A stretch of DNA of 27,635 nucleotides, from the NCBI GenBank assembly GCA_025453925.1, contig JALOPK010000008.1:1-27635 (forward strand), in the 5' to 3' direction. How positions within the stretch are numbered: the first letter of the stretch is position 1; every line of letters starts with the position of its first letter. Positions 24,101 through 27,635 of the stretch are shown here, in pieces. The stretch comes from Candidatus Eiseniibacteriota bacterium. Lineage in GTDB: Bacteria > JAFGKV01. The translations under genes were made by a program, and so were the position numbers. Below the pieces are notes generated by a model that ran no database searches, was not told the DNA's origin, and saw nothing but the letters and a program-made list of their open reading frames with translations.

Positions 24101-27100
24101 TCGTCGGCTTCGATGGTGAAGGAAGCAACCAGCTCGCCTTCGCCGAACGCGAGCACGAGGGTGACATCTTCGACGAGCGTGAACTCGTCGAGCAGCCCGG
24201 TGGCGGTATAAGCTTCATCCGCCTGACCGGGCGTGAGTACCGAGGATACGCCCGGAGCGCCGCCGTCCACGACCGTCAGTCCCAGCCCGTCGGCCCCGAC
24301 GGAGGTCGGCTCGATCTGGAAATGCCCGGAGGTCTGGAAGCGAATATAGCCGCCACTGTCCACGACCTCCAGGTCCTGCACCGGAAGATCGATCTTGGCA
24401 AGGATATCATTCATGTCCTCGACAAGGTCATCCACGTCGCGGTTCTTGAAGAAGACCGCTTGGCCGCGCGTCGCTTCCAGGTCATGTCCCGCGGCGACCG
24501 AGGTCAGACCCAGTAGATCCGCCGCCGCCGACGTGCTCTCGACGCGGAAATCGCAGAGGCTGATCAGGACCAACCGGCCCTCATAGAGGGAGGCGATGAT
24601 ATCTTCAAAGCCGGAGGAAGCGAGGGCGACGTTGATATCCTCGATCAGGTCGTCCAGCGTAAGATTCAGACCGTCGACCGCGATCAGCACCGAGCCACCG
24701 GCCACGCTACCCACGCGGTCGATCACGAGGTCCAGAGTCACCGGGCCGGCCAGAATCCCCGACGGGATCGACGCGTCACAACCGATCACCGCGTACGCGT
24801 CGGCCACGTCGGTGCCGTCGGTAAGGGCTTTCTGGACCGTGACCGTGGCCGTCAGGGTGTTATCGTCGCTATCGGTGGTGACAACTTCCAGGGTCACGTC
24901 TTCGGCCAGGACGCCCGTGGTCGGTACCGGGGTGTCGGCGACCAACTCCATCACGAAATAGTCGCGGCGGAGGGACGAAGTGTCACGCCCGGCCGCGACG
25001 GCGTTGAAGCCGAGCAACTGCGCCGAGACCGACGTGCTCTCGAGGGTGAAATCATGGGCGCTGACGAGGGTCAGGCGGGAGCCGTCCAGCTCGGCCACAA
25101 TGTCACCGAGTCCGGCGGCCACCAGCGCGTTGTTGATATCCTCCAGCAAATCCGCGAGCGTCTCGTGGTCGCCGGCCGCGATCACCGCCGTCCCGGAAGC
25201 CGGCACGCCGTCACGCGTAATCTGCAGGGTGACCGCCACCGCCAGGTCTTCGGACGGAATATTGTCGTCGCCGCTCACCCGGGCGGCGAACACCACCTCG
25301 GCCAACTGCCCGAGCAGCGATCCCTGCTCCGGCAGACGCAGGGACGCAACGTTGTAGCCCGCGGCCACCGTCAGGAATCCCAGTCGCTCGGCATTGACGG
25401 AAGTATTGCTCAGAATCCGGAAATCATTGATGCTGCTCAATTGCAGCAGGCCGCCGTGCACGGAGACATCCATATCACCCAGGTCCGCCGTCAGCAGGGC
25501 AACCTCGATGTCGTCCATGAGATCGTCGAGGTCGGCGTTGTTGTTGTCGTCCGGGATCGTTACCGTATAGGCGCTGATGACGCCCCTGCGGTTGACCTCG
25601 ATATGCAGAGTCACCGGACCGGCCAAATCGACCGCCGGGACAGCGACTTCGCCGGACAGGGAGGCCCCAAAGTAGACGCCCGCGGCTTCCAGGTCCACGC
25701 CGGCCGTCATGCCGAGCAGCGCCACGTTCTGCGACGCGCTCTTGATCTTGAACGCGTGGGTGCCCAGCAGCACCAGAACACCCTGCTCTTCGGCGGCGGT
25801 GATGTAATCGGCAAAGTGCCGCACGCCATGCAGGAGCGCCAGGGGATTGCCCGACTTGTAACGCCAGATCGCGGTGTCGGCCAGGGCCGCATTGACATCA
25901 TCCACCAGATCCGCGATCGTGGTATTATCCAGCGTGTCCGCCGCAGCTATGGTGACCGCATCGTATAACACGTCCTGCAGGTCGGTCTCCTCGATCCGGA
26001 TGACCAGGACCACGTCGCGGGCCAGTTGCCCGGTCGTAGGCACGGCGCCGCTGGCGACCAACTCCGCGAGCTCACGATACTCGGTGGTTTCCCAGTCCCC
26101 GCGGAATCCCAACTGCACGATATGCTCGGAAGTATCGAGGATCTCGAACTCCGGTCCCAGGGTGGTGAACATGAGCTTGTTCCCGCTGAGGCCGGCGGTG
26201 ATCGCGTCGAACGGATCGTTGCCGGTGCCGGGCGTGGGATTGAGCGCGGCGTTGATGGTCGCCACCAGGTCCGCGCGGCTGTGGTTGCCGGCGGTGGAGG
26301 TGGCCGTGATAACCACCGAATCTTCCGTGATGACACCGTCGTCGTCCAGCCAGAGGTCCAGGGTCACGTCGGCGATCAGCCGGCCGGTCAACGGCAGAGC
26401 GTATTGGCCGATCACCTGGGCCTCGGGATAGTAGACCGTAGAACGCAGGAGCGGCGTCAAGCCCAGAAGATCGATGTTCTCGGAACCCTCGGCCAGAATC
26501 GAGAAGTCGTGGCCGTAGCCGGTCAACACCAGGTACCGGCCTTCCTGCCCGACCTCGAGATCCATGAAGTGGTCGCTGCCGTTGAAGATGCTCTTGAGGT
26601 ACAGCAGCAACGCGCCGTCGCCGGGGTATTCTTCCGTCTCAGGATCGCCGCGGAAGAAGATGGACGGGATGGTGATCAACTCCTCGACCTCGGTCTCCGT
26701 GGAGAGCACCGGCTCGCCCGCCGCCGCCACGTCCGTCATGCCCAGGACCGCGACACCACTAGAAGACTCGTCGATCTGGAACGCGTAGGGGCAGCCGATG
26801 AACAGCCGGCCACCCGGGGCCGGCGCGGCGTAGAACGGTGCCAGGTCCGCCGACAGGTAGAACTGCTCGTTGATCTCCTCGATCAGGTCCCACACGCCCT
26901 CCTGGTCAAAGACCATGCCGGCGTCTATCCCGATGGTGATCTGGCCCCAGAAAGCGCCGCTGAGATTGTTGAACCTGAGGGTGACACTCCGGGCTGTCTC
27001 GGGCGGAGTGTAGGCAGCCGGGGCGGCGTAGCCGTCGATGCGCTTCCACATGTCCAGGACGACATTCGACGGCAGATAGCCCTGCAGCATGAACTGGCCT

Positions 27101-27635
27101 TCGGCCACGATGCGGCCCAGGTCGCCTTTGACCCAGGTCGACGGCTCGATCTCCTCGAAATGGGTCGCCGTCATGATCTTGATGTCGTCGGGGCCGTCCA
27201 GAATGATCCGGCTGTTCTCACCCCAGGTCTGCAGAAGCGCCGAACCGTAGACCAGGACGCTCGTGTCGGTGAAGTTGAAGATATCGCCCGGGTCTCCCTC
27301 AAAGGGATCATCGCCGCCGGTCAACTGGATCAGGCCGCCGGCCTTGATCATCGTGCCGATCCGTATCTGATGCTCGGCACGGATCCGAATCTCGCTGTGA
27401 GCGGCCGCAGTTCCGTAGTCATGGTAGACCGAGCCGATGTAACCACCCGTCTCGGCGTCGCGGATATTCTCCACCTCGCCGCCCGCGATGAGGTGGCCTT
27501 CGATCTCGGCATCGTAGGCGGAATCGATCACGACCGAGCTGTAGTCATGGTGAGTCGTGATCTCGCTGGAGCCGTCGATCCGTACGCCCATGCCCGTGCC
27601 TACGTAGGGGTGATCGACGCTGCTAAAGTTCGCCA
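1..27635 (-). CDS. Giant multidomain extracellular adhesin-like protein, internal part (both ends outside window)
   Basis: A single minus-strand frame stays open from base 27633 to base 1, giving 9,211 codons with no stop. Domains on both sides of every junction fall in the same frame, so there is no sign of a frameshift. No complete ORF of this frame ends within the window, which is consistent with it being open throughout. The product is rich in Asp, Gly, Val, Thr, Ala and Leu, and holds only about 17 cysteines by my count. It is built from beta-solenoid stretches, flagellin-hook-IN-like repeats, a heptad-repeat block, a C-type-lectin-like domain, a coiled-coil-prone region, an FG-GAP propeller, and PKD, cadherin-like, Ig-like, cohesin and dockerin domains. 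These are known modules of secreted bacterial proteins. I infer a surface or matrix adhesin or fibre protein. The signal peptide, secretion domain, start codon, ribosome binding site and C-terminal anchor are all off the window. The gene is longer than 27.6 kb and fills the window, so no neighbours are visible. Residue numbers in other entries count from base 27633. Confidence 0.97.
112..399 (-). other. PKD-like domain (residues 9079-9174)
   Basis: The domain reads PTLTGLSAADADEGSPSTVS, LRIEWGDGTIEESPCSAGTF, RLHVYTSDGVYSIAVEVRDD and DLGVAAADAEVTILNVDQAP. The E-W-G-D-G-T strand and 'L-H-V-Y-x-x-D-G-x-Y-x-I-x-V-x-V-x-D-D' match PKD-type domains. It is the second of two in tandem and contains one Cys (SPCSAG), in a place similar to the Cys of the preceding domain. 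Confidence 0.8.
400..684 (-). other. PKD-like domain (residues 8984-9078)
   Basis: The domain has ENTTVTLQGEFTDPDSSGAY, VTVIDWGDGSLFEQQVCSPG, FSFTHLYRDDAPGGTPADTY and AITVTVEDDTVEVGTGQTTV. The W-G-D-G strand followed by 'F-x-H-x-Y' and 'T-Y-x-(I/V)-x-V-x-(V/L)-x-D' is a PKD-type signature, in a slightly longer version. It contains one Cys (QVCSPG). Confidence 0.8.
685..999 (-). other. Cadherin-like/VCBS-type domain 3 (residues 8879-8983)
   Basis: The unit reads TPAVGEDDVLTIWVNDASDP, DGDVVSIVSLTTAAVTNNGD, GSLTFDPRGHYDALRDGESA, FSFSYTVADGRGGEDSAKVT and ends VTINGVNDAP. Length and order match the two copies at 3385-4014. The closing N-D-A-P also opens the following domain. Confidence 0.85.
1000..1440 (-). 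other. Cohesin-type domain 2 (residues 8732-8878)
   Basis: The domain reads LTGYPGDTIEIGLNLDMTV, MESADVELRFTPAILTLDAV, GYAMVSNIDNTSGLARISCF, TQIGRLLNLTFSILPAAAAG and LLTLTIVDGTVTIL. The order '(G)-D-x-(I/V)-x-(I/V)-x-(L/V) ... (S/A)-x-(D/E)-(V/L)-x-(L/V)-x-(F/Y)-x-x-x-(I/V)-L ... L-x-x-(L/I)-x-F-x-(I/V)' is that of cohesins. It contains one of the few Cys residues (ISCFAL). It is more divergent from cohesin 1 than a recent duplicate would be. Confidence 0.75.
1480..1701 (-). other. Dockerin-type domain (residues 8645-8718)
   Basis: Two F-hand-like segments lie in the order expected for a type I dockerin: GDATGNFSYSGLDASYIARL, then, about 32 residues later, GDVSGNGRITAQDASLLARK. Each has D-x-x-G-N followed by a D-A-S helix start, matching the D-x-N-x-D-G-x-(I/V)-x-x-x-D pattern. 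The second is canonical; the first is degenerate. The domain is calcium-dependent in the known family and partners cohesins. It is internal here, lying between two cohesins of the same chain, rather than at the C-terminus as in cellulosomal enzymes. Confidence 0.88.
1702..2118 (-). other. Cohesin-type domain 1 (residues 8506-8644)
   Basis: The domain starts LLSLPDVTRGPGQDVDVPTT, continues with GVQSVDFVFEYDPSLLEV (the cohesin hallmark 'v-x-(S/A)-x-(D/E)-(F/L)-x-(L/F)-x-Y-D-x-x-x-L-x-(V/I)'), RIPVTFYGTTTLPGTTALRI and a final GLLTLSQVQLNEGAIPV. Length and strand order fit the cohesin fold. Cohesins bind dockerins in cellulosomes; outside cellulosomal bacteria their partner is usually unknown. 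It is immediately followed by a dockerin, giving an unusual order in one chain. Confidence 0.8.
2119..2490 (-). other. SbsA-type Ig-like domain (residues 8382-8505)
   Basis: The sequence includes VPVAGSLVYDSQTRSLTFVK, GPLTPGTYTLTLRGAADGFT and DSQGNPLDGDGDHVPGGDY, then VTTFTVEA. The order 'Y-D-x-x-x-x-x-(L/V)-T-F ... L-x-x-G-T-Y-T-(L/V)-x-(L/V) ... D-x-x-G-N-x-L-D-G-D' is that of SbsA/Big_5-type Ig-like domains. I recall this combination directly followed by a cohesin domain from large planctomycete-type secreted proteins, which is part of the reason for the suggested lineage. Confidence 0.75.
2491..2760 (-). other. Bacterial Ig-like domain (residues 8292-8381)
   Basis: A near copy of the preceding domain: TTPPLTGTVNDPLAQIQLVV, DGTWTLPDNTIRPALAVGAY, DVIVTAIDPAGNRGYDATQD and ELIV. 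The shared words GTVNDP, GTW-LP and AGN at the same spacing show the duplication. It hands over to an SbsA-type Ig-like domain. Confidence 0.85.
2761..3033 (-). other. Bacterial Ig-like domain (residues 8201-8291)
   Basis: The domain reads PSPELTGTVNDPQATVEVTV, GTWILPAGIVAPALADGVYE, VIATAADRAGNTATD, then DELRVDTTPP. This is the well-known bacterial Ig-like pattern 'P-x-L-x-G-x-x-x-(D/P)-x-A-x-(V/I)-x-V ... L-x-D-G-x-Y-x-V-x-(A/V)-x-A-x-D-x-A-G-N'. It is followed by a close copy, so the pair arose by tandem duplication. Confidence 0.85.
3034..3384 (-). other. Bacterial Ig-like domain (residues 8084-8200)
   Basis: About 117 residues with strands such as ILLFLFSEQVLGDDGDVHIV and TYTVILNAGPNDGIRDQGWN, ending in VDVAVQFTLDRTAP. 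The last part, 'x-(F/V)-T-(L/V)-D-x-T-A-P', is the usual hand-over to the next bacterial Ig-like domain. The overall order resembles Big-type Ig-like domains with a 'G-x-Y-T-(V/L)' strand. It belongs to a series of four Ig-like modules. Confidence 0.65.
3385..3699 (-). other. Cadherin-like/VCBS-type domain 2 (residues 7979-8083)
   Basis: This is a second copy of the preceding unit: NDAPVAVDDELATDEDTPLT, DLLANDTDIDEGDVLSIVSV, GDGTWTYDPNGAFEHL, FDYFGYAVRDASGVRSYASV. The same order and length repeat at the domain level. It ends in VTVRIDP before an Ig-like domain. The tandem arrangement supports a rigid extended segment. Confidence 0.85.
3700..4014 (-). other. Cadherin-like/VCBS-type domain 1 (residues 7874-7978)
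   Basis: This 105-residue unit has the signature layout of the bacterial cadherin-like (tandem-95/VCBS-type) domain: opening DPVAADDEVVTDEDTVLVI, then DLLTNDEDPDLGDTLTI, a Gly/Tyr-rich middle with GNYFYDPNGQFE, and closing DHFAYTVSDGTTTATAIVEV. It runs into NDAPVAVDD of the next unit. Such domains bind Ca2+ and form rods in bacterial adhesins. The match is clear. Confidence 0.85.
4015..4143 (-). other. PKD-like domain, C-terminal half (residues 7831-7873)
   Basis: The sequence APVIAQIDIVHTYDAAGTFT followed by LSASVGGVDG matches the back half of PKD domains, where 'H-T-Y-x-x-x-G-T-(F/Y)-x-(V/L)-x-(L/V)-x-V' is the signature. No 'F-G-D-G' strand precedes it within the usual 20 residues; that strand lies before the propeller, at 5590-5769. 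I infer that the propeller is inserted in the loop between the two halves. The short flanking phrases LLDYVAPG and PLDYPAP at the two junctions are alike. Confidence 0.7.
4144..5589 (-). other. Seven-bladed FG-GAP (integrin-alpha-like) beta-propeller (residues 7349-7830)
   Basis: Seven Ca2+-loop repeats are visible: GDVNNDGYDD (near 5476-5502), GDVNGDGYDD (5275-5304), GDVNNDGYGD (5020-5046), GDLNKDGFGD (4801-4836), GDVNRDGAPD (4630-4662), GDVNADGYAD (4438-4467) and GDFNGDGYDD (4246-4275). Each is followed by 'V-(L/I)-V-x' and then a strand like 'G-x-(V/A)-x-(L/V)-Y-L-G-(S/T)-x-x-G'. This is the FG-GAP repeat, whose D-x-N-x-D-G-x-x-D loop binds calcium in integrin alpha chains. Exactly seven copies fit the seven-bladed propeller. 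Spacing between loops is about 55-75 residues, as in the family. In bacteria such propellers occur in secreted adhesins and hydrolase-associated proteins. The likely role is protein or glycan binding. The assignment is strong. Confidence 0.92.
5590..5769 (-). other. PKD-like domain, N-terminal half (residues 7289-7348)
   Basis: The sequence holds VRVIVQDPDHRF followed by KVKVTIHFGDGTSETRLLDY. It matches the front part of PKD domains, where the 'V-x-(F/W)-G-D-G-T' strand is the signature. The second half (H-T-Y-x-x-x-G-T-(F/Y)-x-(V/L)) is not found next; an FG-GAP propeller begins instead. The missing half appears at 4015-4143, after the propeller. The two parts together would make one complete PKD domain with an inserted propeller. 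Confidence 0.7.
5770..7326 (-). other. Beta-solenoid-like region (residues 6770-7288)
   Basis: About 520 residues of solenoid-style sequence include REVRIQSETDLHISGSLLGV, GDLYLEPGAFLEAATVEFVS, GGVRLYGDVDAYAVTSDVGD and ATGAGTVTVMTGGTLLAHHV-like coils. Strands recur about every 20 residues with Gly or Asn at turns. Short inserts occur (for example DNDWCASEQGWDYQAERDAW near 6890). The end leads into a PKD-type domain. It is probably a rod; the fold is inferred from pattern only. Confidence 0.6.
7327..8259 (-). other. Unrecognised Tyr/Asp-rich linker region (residues 6459-6769)
   Basis: About 310 residues are rich in Tyr, Asp, Val and Pro. Two passages are alike, LLYRDVKGLTGETDVHGDPV and a later WYYRDIMGTPNDPAQPGDE, each followed by an acidic run and a 'V-Y-(V/A)' strand, suggesting an internal duplication. 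Later parts include VTYTFHKETYLDEAGDEHER and WDDVTVYVLDPATRTAVSLA. No known domain was recognised. It connects the helical region with the next solenoid. Confidence 0.5.
8260..10791 (-). other. Alpha-helical, coiled-coil-prone region (residues 5615-6458)
   Basis: About 840 residues switch abruptly from beta to helix-rich composition, with many Gln, Leu, Glu, Ala and Lys. The region starts with ALAEQQEVLEQLQTNLRQQA and ends with LQQSYQSLQQELHALQLSA. Leu/Ile/Val spacing of 3-4 residues is frequent in the first 80 and last 120 residues. The middle, near 9460-9060, contains a more globular passage (FVRQGWTSIRFDQDTGDFVL, a TVPWAYFDIVDAL area and one Cys) flanked by further helices. I read it as a helical hairpin or bundle, perhaps a spacer or an oligomerisation element. 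Such regions are unusual within beta-solenoid adhesins. No ATPase or enzyme motif was seen. Confidence 0.7.
10792..13419 (-). other. Long beta-solenoid adhesin-like region (residues 4739-5614)
   Basis: About 875 residues hold the clearest filamentous-haemagglutinin-type pattern in the window. Examples are GNITITAHGNVLVKAGMNAS, TATAGDVVIGETATLTTTSL, IALTAPEGSVTVAGEIEARD and GNIDITTNGNLTAENVVL. Coils of about 20 residues with 'G-x-(I/V)-x-(I/L)-x-A/T' alternate throughout. Near 11970-11480 a helical, acidic passage (LEMTEADDLAAIIAAALATI onward to the RKEYGF area) interrupts it before solenoid sequence resumes. I read it as a right-handed beta-helix rod of an adhesin; haemagglutinin-family exoproteins look like this. 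No activity was recognised. Confidence 0.65.
13420..13722 (-). other. Linker between lectin-like domain and solenoid (residues 4638-4738)
   Basis: About 100 residues are rich in Lys, Glu, Tyr, Thr and Trp. They include GWEAIQDIRSNLTYRVFTEA and a passage ending in FEQVTNWEYVPVTQPRATW. No domain was recognised. It resembles the Trp/Tyr-rich region upstream more than the solenoid downstream, so it is probably the tail of that globular head. Confidence 0.4.
13723..14142 (-). other. C-type-lectin-like domain (residues 4498-4637)
   Basis: The order of motifs matches the long-form C-type lectin fold. An opening YQWDSSSSQYWQDAA-like strand and helix is followed by GYHLVIINSPEENADVASRI (the usual 'G-g-H-L-(A/V)-x-I-x-S-x-E-E-N'). 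Next come SVWLGGHNVFGWTHDTWE (the 'W-(I/L)-G-L' core), FDWVSPGG, then YTNFAPGEPND and finally GTWNDLDGN. The EPN and WND motifs are the calcium and sugar-contact elements of mannose-type lectins. EPN is generally associated with mannose/fucose-type ligands; that specificity is known for animal proteins and only inferred here. The four canonical disulphide cysteines are absent, as I would expect in a bacterial version. It probably contributes carbohydrate binding outside the cell. Confidence 0.85.
14143..17169 (-). other. Unrecognised Trp/Tyr-rich globular region (residues 3489-4497)
   Basis: About 1,000 residues differ in character from the rest: rich in Trp, Tyr, Phe, Pro and Glu, without the Gly/Thr/Asp beta-repeat pattern. 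Helical passages such as AYPNEPSYNLKKAII-like and KEAAARAHF-like stretches mix with aromatic-rich ones such as DLTWPGKYNRFTDAVYVPWL, VPVEWWENYEMTT and HDDWWRTADYDLSPDPRY. Three of the protein's few Cys lie here (ECKGW, GCPAYAG, TRCGVF). No catalytic signature was recognised. It may be one large globular head or several domains, and it directly precedes the C-type-lectin-like domain, so the two may form a functional head together. The function is unknown. Confidence 0.6.
17170..17841 (-). other. Beta-solenoid-like segment (residues 3265-3488)
   Basis: Solenoid-style sequence runs through phrases such as EGTITINGGKRIEVYGMVGE, NARHEIDVHGKNIWAMGESV and AQGAVELIGRNVGVYGTVQV, ending with AIQLTATGEVILQAFED. 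Each short strand is followed by Gly or Asn, and 'x-G-x-(I/V)-x-(V/A)' recurs about every 20-25 residues. It separates the heptad-repeat block from the Trp/Tyr-rich region. It is probably a structural spacer; the fold is inferred. Confidence 0.55.
17842..18036 (-). other. Linker after the heptad repeats (residues 3200-3264)
   Basis: About 65 residues, Pro/Gly/Asp-rich, include PVPGGNRVLADPGAIEDAVY and a run ending in MARTGGMRMIDLPA. The phrase GGNRVLADPGAIEDAVYGG parallels GGHPIVADPDTVAYLNSIPG, which lies between the second and third heptad blocks. It is therefore probably the degenerate end of the same higher-order repeat. No domain was recognised. Confidence 0.5.
18037..18642 (-). repeat. 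Tandem seven-residue repeats, consensus hydrophobic-[N/D]-x-x-G-x-x (21 units in three blocks)
   Basis: Three runs of exact seven-codon (21-bp) periodicity are visible. Bases 18642-18433 hold ten consecutive units: INQYGYL, VDAYGNF, INAIGQP, INAYGYK, IDRYGNL, LTATDVL, IDGAGNR, INVEGLL, IDGSGEL, LNGVGAI. Bases 18396-18271 hold six (VNQYENT, ADDHGYR, VGDHGYL, LDEQSHI, INFRGEL, TDAAGVP). Bases 18141-18037 hold five (ADAAGHL, VSDQGYL, VNDDGYR, INAAGEL, VDALGAV). The hydrophobic residue, Asn/Asp and Gly recur at positions 1, 2 and 5. The spacing is neither the RTX nonapeptide nor a pentapeptide or hexapeptide repeat, and the glycines rule out a coiled coil. I do not recognise the family. The regular turn-like Asn/Asp...Gly suggests a tight beta-solenoid or beta-roll, possibly Ca2+-binding, which is inference. 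The runs are separated by inserts that each end in G-V-(D/E)-Y-L. Confidence 0.85.
18781..19080 (-). repeat. Outlying hook-IN-like unit 17 (residues 2852-2951)
   Basis: The unit has the opening strand with ALPTVGFPLTIVLDFDV, a core reading ISLTDAETLIDDLNDALAGA, the strand RRLVFAATGYDIAL and the closing NLAALGMADHE. It is shorter than the array units and lacks the usual Asn-Thr-Thr before the helix. It lies between a degenerate heptad segment and the main heptad block, so the two repeat types are interleaved here. That suggests the region grew by shuffling of modules. Confidence 0.75.
19081..19329 (-). other. Degenerate heptad-like segment preceding unit 17 (residues 2769-2851)
   Basis: This 80-residue stretch begins with three seven-residue units, VDEHGQP-IDGYGFR-LERDDDG, that fit the heptad consensus found at 18037-18642. 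It then degenerates through VVVDDAGHP and a Gly/Tyr-rich passage (LIGPGGYALLGEGAVYLTY) before an acidic linker. It looks like a first, shorter copy of the heptad block, separated from the main block by a hook-IN-like unit. No known domain was recognised. Confidence 0.5.
19330..20610 (-). other. Beta-solenoid-like segment (residues 2342-2768)
   Basis: About 430 residues carry the repeating style 'I-x-V-x-G-x-(V/L)-x-A-x-G-x-(I/V)-x-(L/V)'. Examples are NDVDITGDVDALGSILITTS, GRIQLAPLGDLDIRSGAELI and SNVSLNSGAGMLLVTGLVEA. This is typical of large bacterial exoproteins and adhesins with a right-handed beta-helix. An acidic insert (GSDGSDEDTSPDLAEGD) interrupts it near 20090. One Cys (RVCIEAPAI) falls near 20167. 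No enzymatic motif such as pectate-lyase catalytic residues is recognisable. I read it as a structural rod segment; the fold is inferred. Confidence 0.55.
20611..21024 (-). repeat. Outlying hook-IN-like unit 16 (residues 2204-2341)
   Basis: This is a complete unit of the same kind as the array at 21448-27105. It has the opening strand (NYEIVADGQLPTNGVLAGNV), the core GIADLVADLGAAFAAT and the closing AALGFTEVAPG. It is separated from the array by about 140 residues of solenoid-like sequence. Its central part, including a Thr-Asp/Ala-Gly-Thr run and G-I-A-D-L-V, closely matches the unit at 22685-23174, and stretches of the DNA match too. It therefore looks like a comparatively recent copy moved into the solenoid region. 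Confidence 0.8.
21025..21447 (-). other. Beta-solenoid-like segment (residues 2063-2203)
   Basis: A stretch of about 140 residues separates the main hook-IN-like array from an outlying unit. It contains solenoid-style repeats such as GGLYIAGSVLTDHMISM, LIAGGNEGDVILTAKDVITV and AWIRTAGDLVIA, with short hydrophobic strands broken by Gly/Asn/Asp turns. The pattern 'G-D-(V/L)-x-(L/V)-x-A' is common to filamentous-haemagglutinin-like exoproteins. No catalytic residues or membrane segments are seen. It is probably a rod spacer. Confidence 0.5.
21448..27105 (-). repeat. Array of ~15 flagellin-hook-IN-like repeats (residues 177-2062)
   Basis: About 15 divergent units of roughly 75-170 residues follow one pattern. 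Each has an opening 'LP/G-x-L-x-x-x-V-T-L-x-(I/L)', an 'N-T-x-x-A-D-L-V-x-D-I-N-A-A-L' helix-like core, a '(G)-x-L-x-(L/F)-x-S' strand, and a closing 'T-S-x-x-A-x-L-L-G-(L/F/M)-T-x-V-A-A-G'. Approximate unit limits, descending, are 27105-26715, 26714-26420, 26419-26060, 26059-25680, 25679-25360, 25359-24995, 24994-24490, 24489-24265, 24264-23900, 23899-23520, 23519-23175, 23174-22685, 22684-22285, 22284-21905 and 21904-21448. The core resembles the flagellin hook IN motif (Pfam Flagellin_IN), known from FliD and flagellins, where it contributes beta-rich surface domains. Here it is embedded in a non-flagellar giant protein. I infer a stalk made of small globular beads. Units vary in length through insertions. 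The third-to-eighth units are the clearest, and the eighth is shortened. The family assignment is moderately secure; the existence of the repeat is secure. Confidence 0.85.
23428..23463 (-). other. Acidic Ca2+-loop-like run inside the hook-IN array
   Basis: Between the tenth and eleventh units the protein reads DTDGDGADDDDD. This resembles the D-x-D-x-D-G-x-x-D calcium loops of thrombospondin type-3 repeats and EF-hand-like motifs. It sits after a short 'ALPSDGVLP' linker and just before a new strand (VILNISVD). A single loop is visible, not a series of type-3 repeats, so it is best read as a possible isolated calcium site or a flexible acidic insertion. Confidence 0.45.
27106..27633 (-). other. 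Beta-solenoid-like segment (residues 1-176)
   Basis: This is the most N-terminal visible part of the giant protein. It alternates short hydrophobic beta-like runs with Gly/Asp/Asn turns, using phrases such as RIDGSSEITTHHDYSSVVID, EIEGHLIAGGEVENI and IRIRAEHQIRIGTMIKAGGL. That is the style of filamentous-haemagglutinin-like beta-solenoids, where each coil repeats 'x-I-x-a-x-g-x-I'. No Cys or catalytic motif is visible. It leads directly into the first hook-IN-like unit around GYLPSNVVLD. The same solenoid style recurs in four other places in the protein, so it probably forms rod segments between functional modules. The fold assignment is inferred from composition and periodicity only. Confidence 0.55.

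Noticed and set aside
22354-24516. Plus-strand frame of 720 codons as a gene
   Set aside because: It mirrors the hook-IN-like array. The repeats visible in its translation are simply the complement of those units.
21448-27105. A flagellar cap (FliD) or flagellin gene
   Set aside because: Only the small hook-IN-like core resembles these proteins. Units are repeated about 15 times and joined to adhesin modules, and no flagellar D0/D1 coiled-coil ends are present.

Overview
The whole 27,635-base window lies inside one protein-coding gene on the minus strand. Read from base 27633 down to base 1 in a single frame (codon first bases at positions divisible by 3), I find no stop: 9,211 consecutive codons, with both the start and the stop of the gene outside the window. 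The visible part alone would weigh close to 1 MDa. There are no intergenic gaps, RNA genes, insertion sequences, CRISPR arrays, promoters or terminators here. The long plus-strand open frames are antisense mirrors of this gene.

The protein is a mosaic of extracellular, mostly beta-structured, acidic and very cysteine-poor modules. From the N-terminal side (high coordinates) to the C-terminal side (low coordinates) they are: a beta-solenoid-like stretch (27.6-27.1 kb); an array of about 15 repeats resembling the flagellin 'hook IN' motif (27.1-21.4 kb), with two outlying copies near 20.8 and 18.9 kb; more beta-solenoid-like sequence (21.4-19.3 kb); a block of strict seven-residue repeats of consensus hydrophobic-[N/D]-x-x-G-x-x (18.64-18.04 kb, with a precursor near 19.3 kb); a short solenoid (17.8-17.2 kb); an unrecognised Trp/Tyr-rich region of about 1,000 residues (17.2-14.1 kb); a C-type-lectin-like domain with EPN and WND motifs (14.1-13.7 kb); a long beta-solenoid-like adhesin region (13.4-10.8 kb); an alpha-helical, coiled-coil-prone region of about 840 residues (10.8-8.3 kb); an unrecognised linker (8.3-7.3 kb); another solenoid (7.3-5.8 kb); a seven-bladed FG-GAP beta-propeller that appears to be inserted inside a PKD domain (5.8-4.0 kb); cadherin-like/VCBS-type domains, bacterial Ig-like domains, an SbsA-type Ig-like domain, a cohesin, a dockerin, a second cohesin, another cadherin-like domain, two PKD-like domains and the start of a further cadherin-like domain (4.0-0 kb).

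The architecture is that of a giant secreted or surface-anchored adhesin or matrix protein. Many Ca2+-binding loops (FG-GAP, dockerin, a DTDGDG-type acidic run) suggest a calcium-stabilised fibre with carbohydrate-binding (lectin) and protein-docking (cohesin/dockerin) modules along it. The G+C-rich DNA, the huge gene and the SbsA-Ig/cohesin/dockerin/PKD/cadherin-like combination are what I would expect of a free-living Planctomycetota or related PVC bacterium. Omnitrophota or another lineage known for giant genes is possible, and the lineage is an inference. The export route and cell anchoring cannot be seen because both ends are missing.
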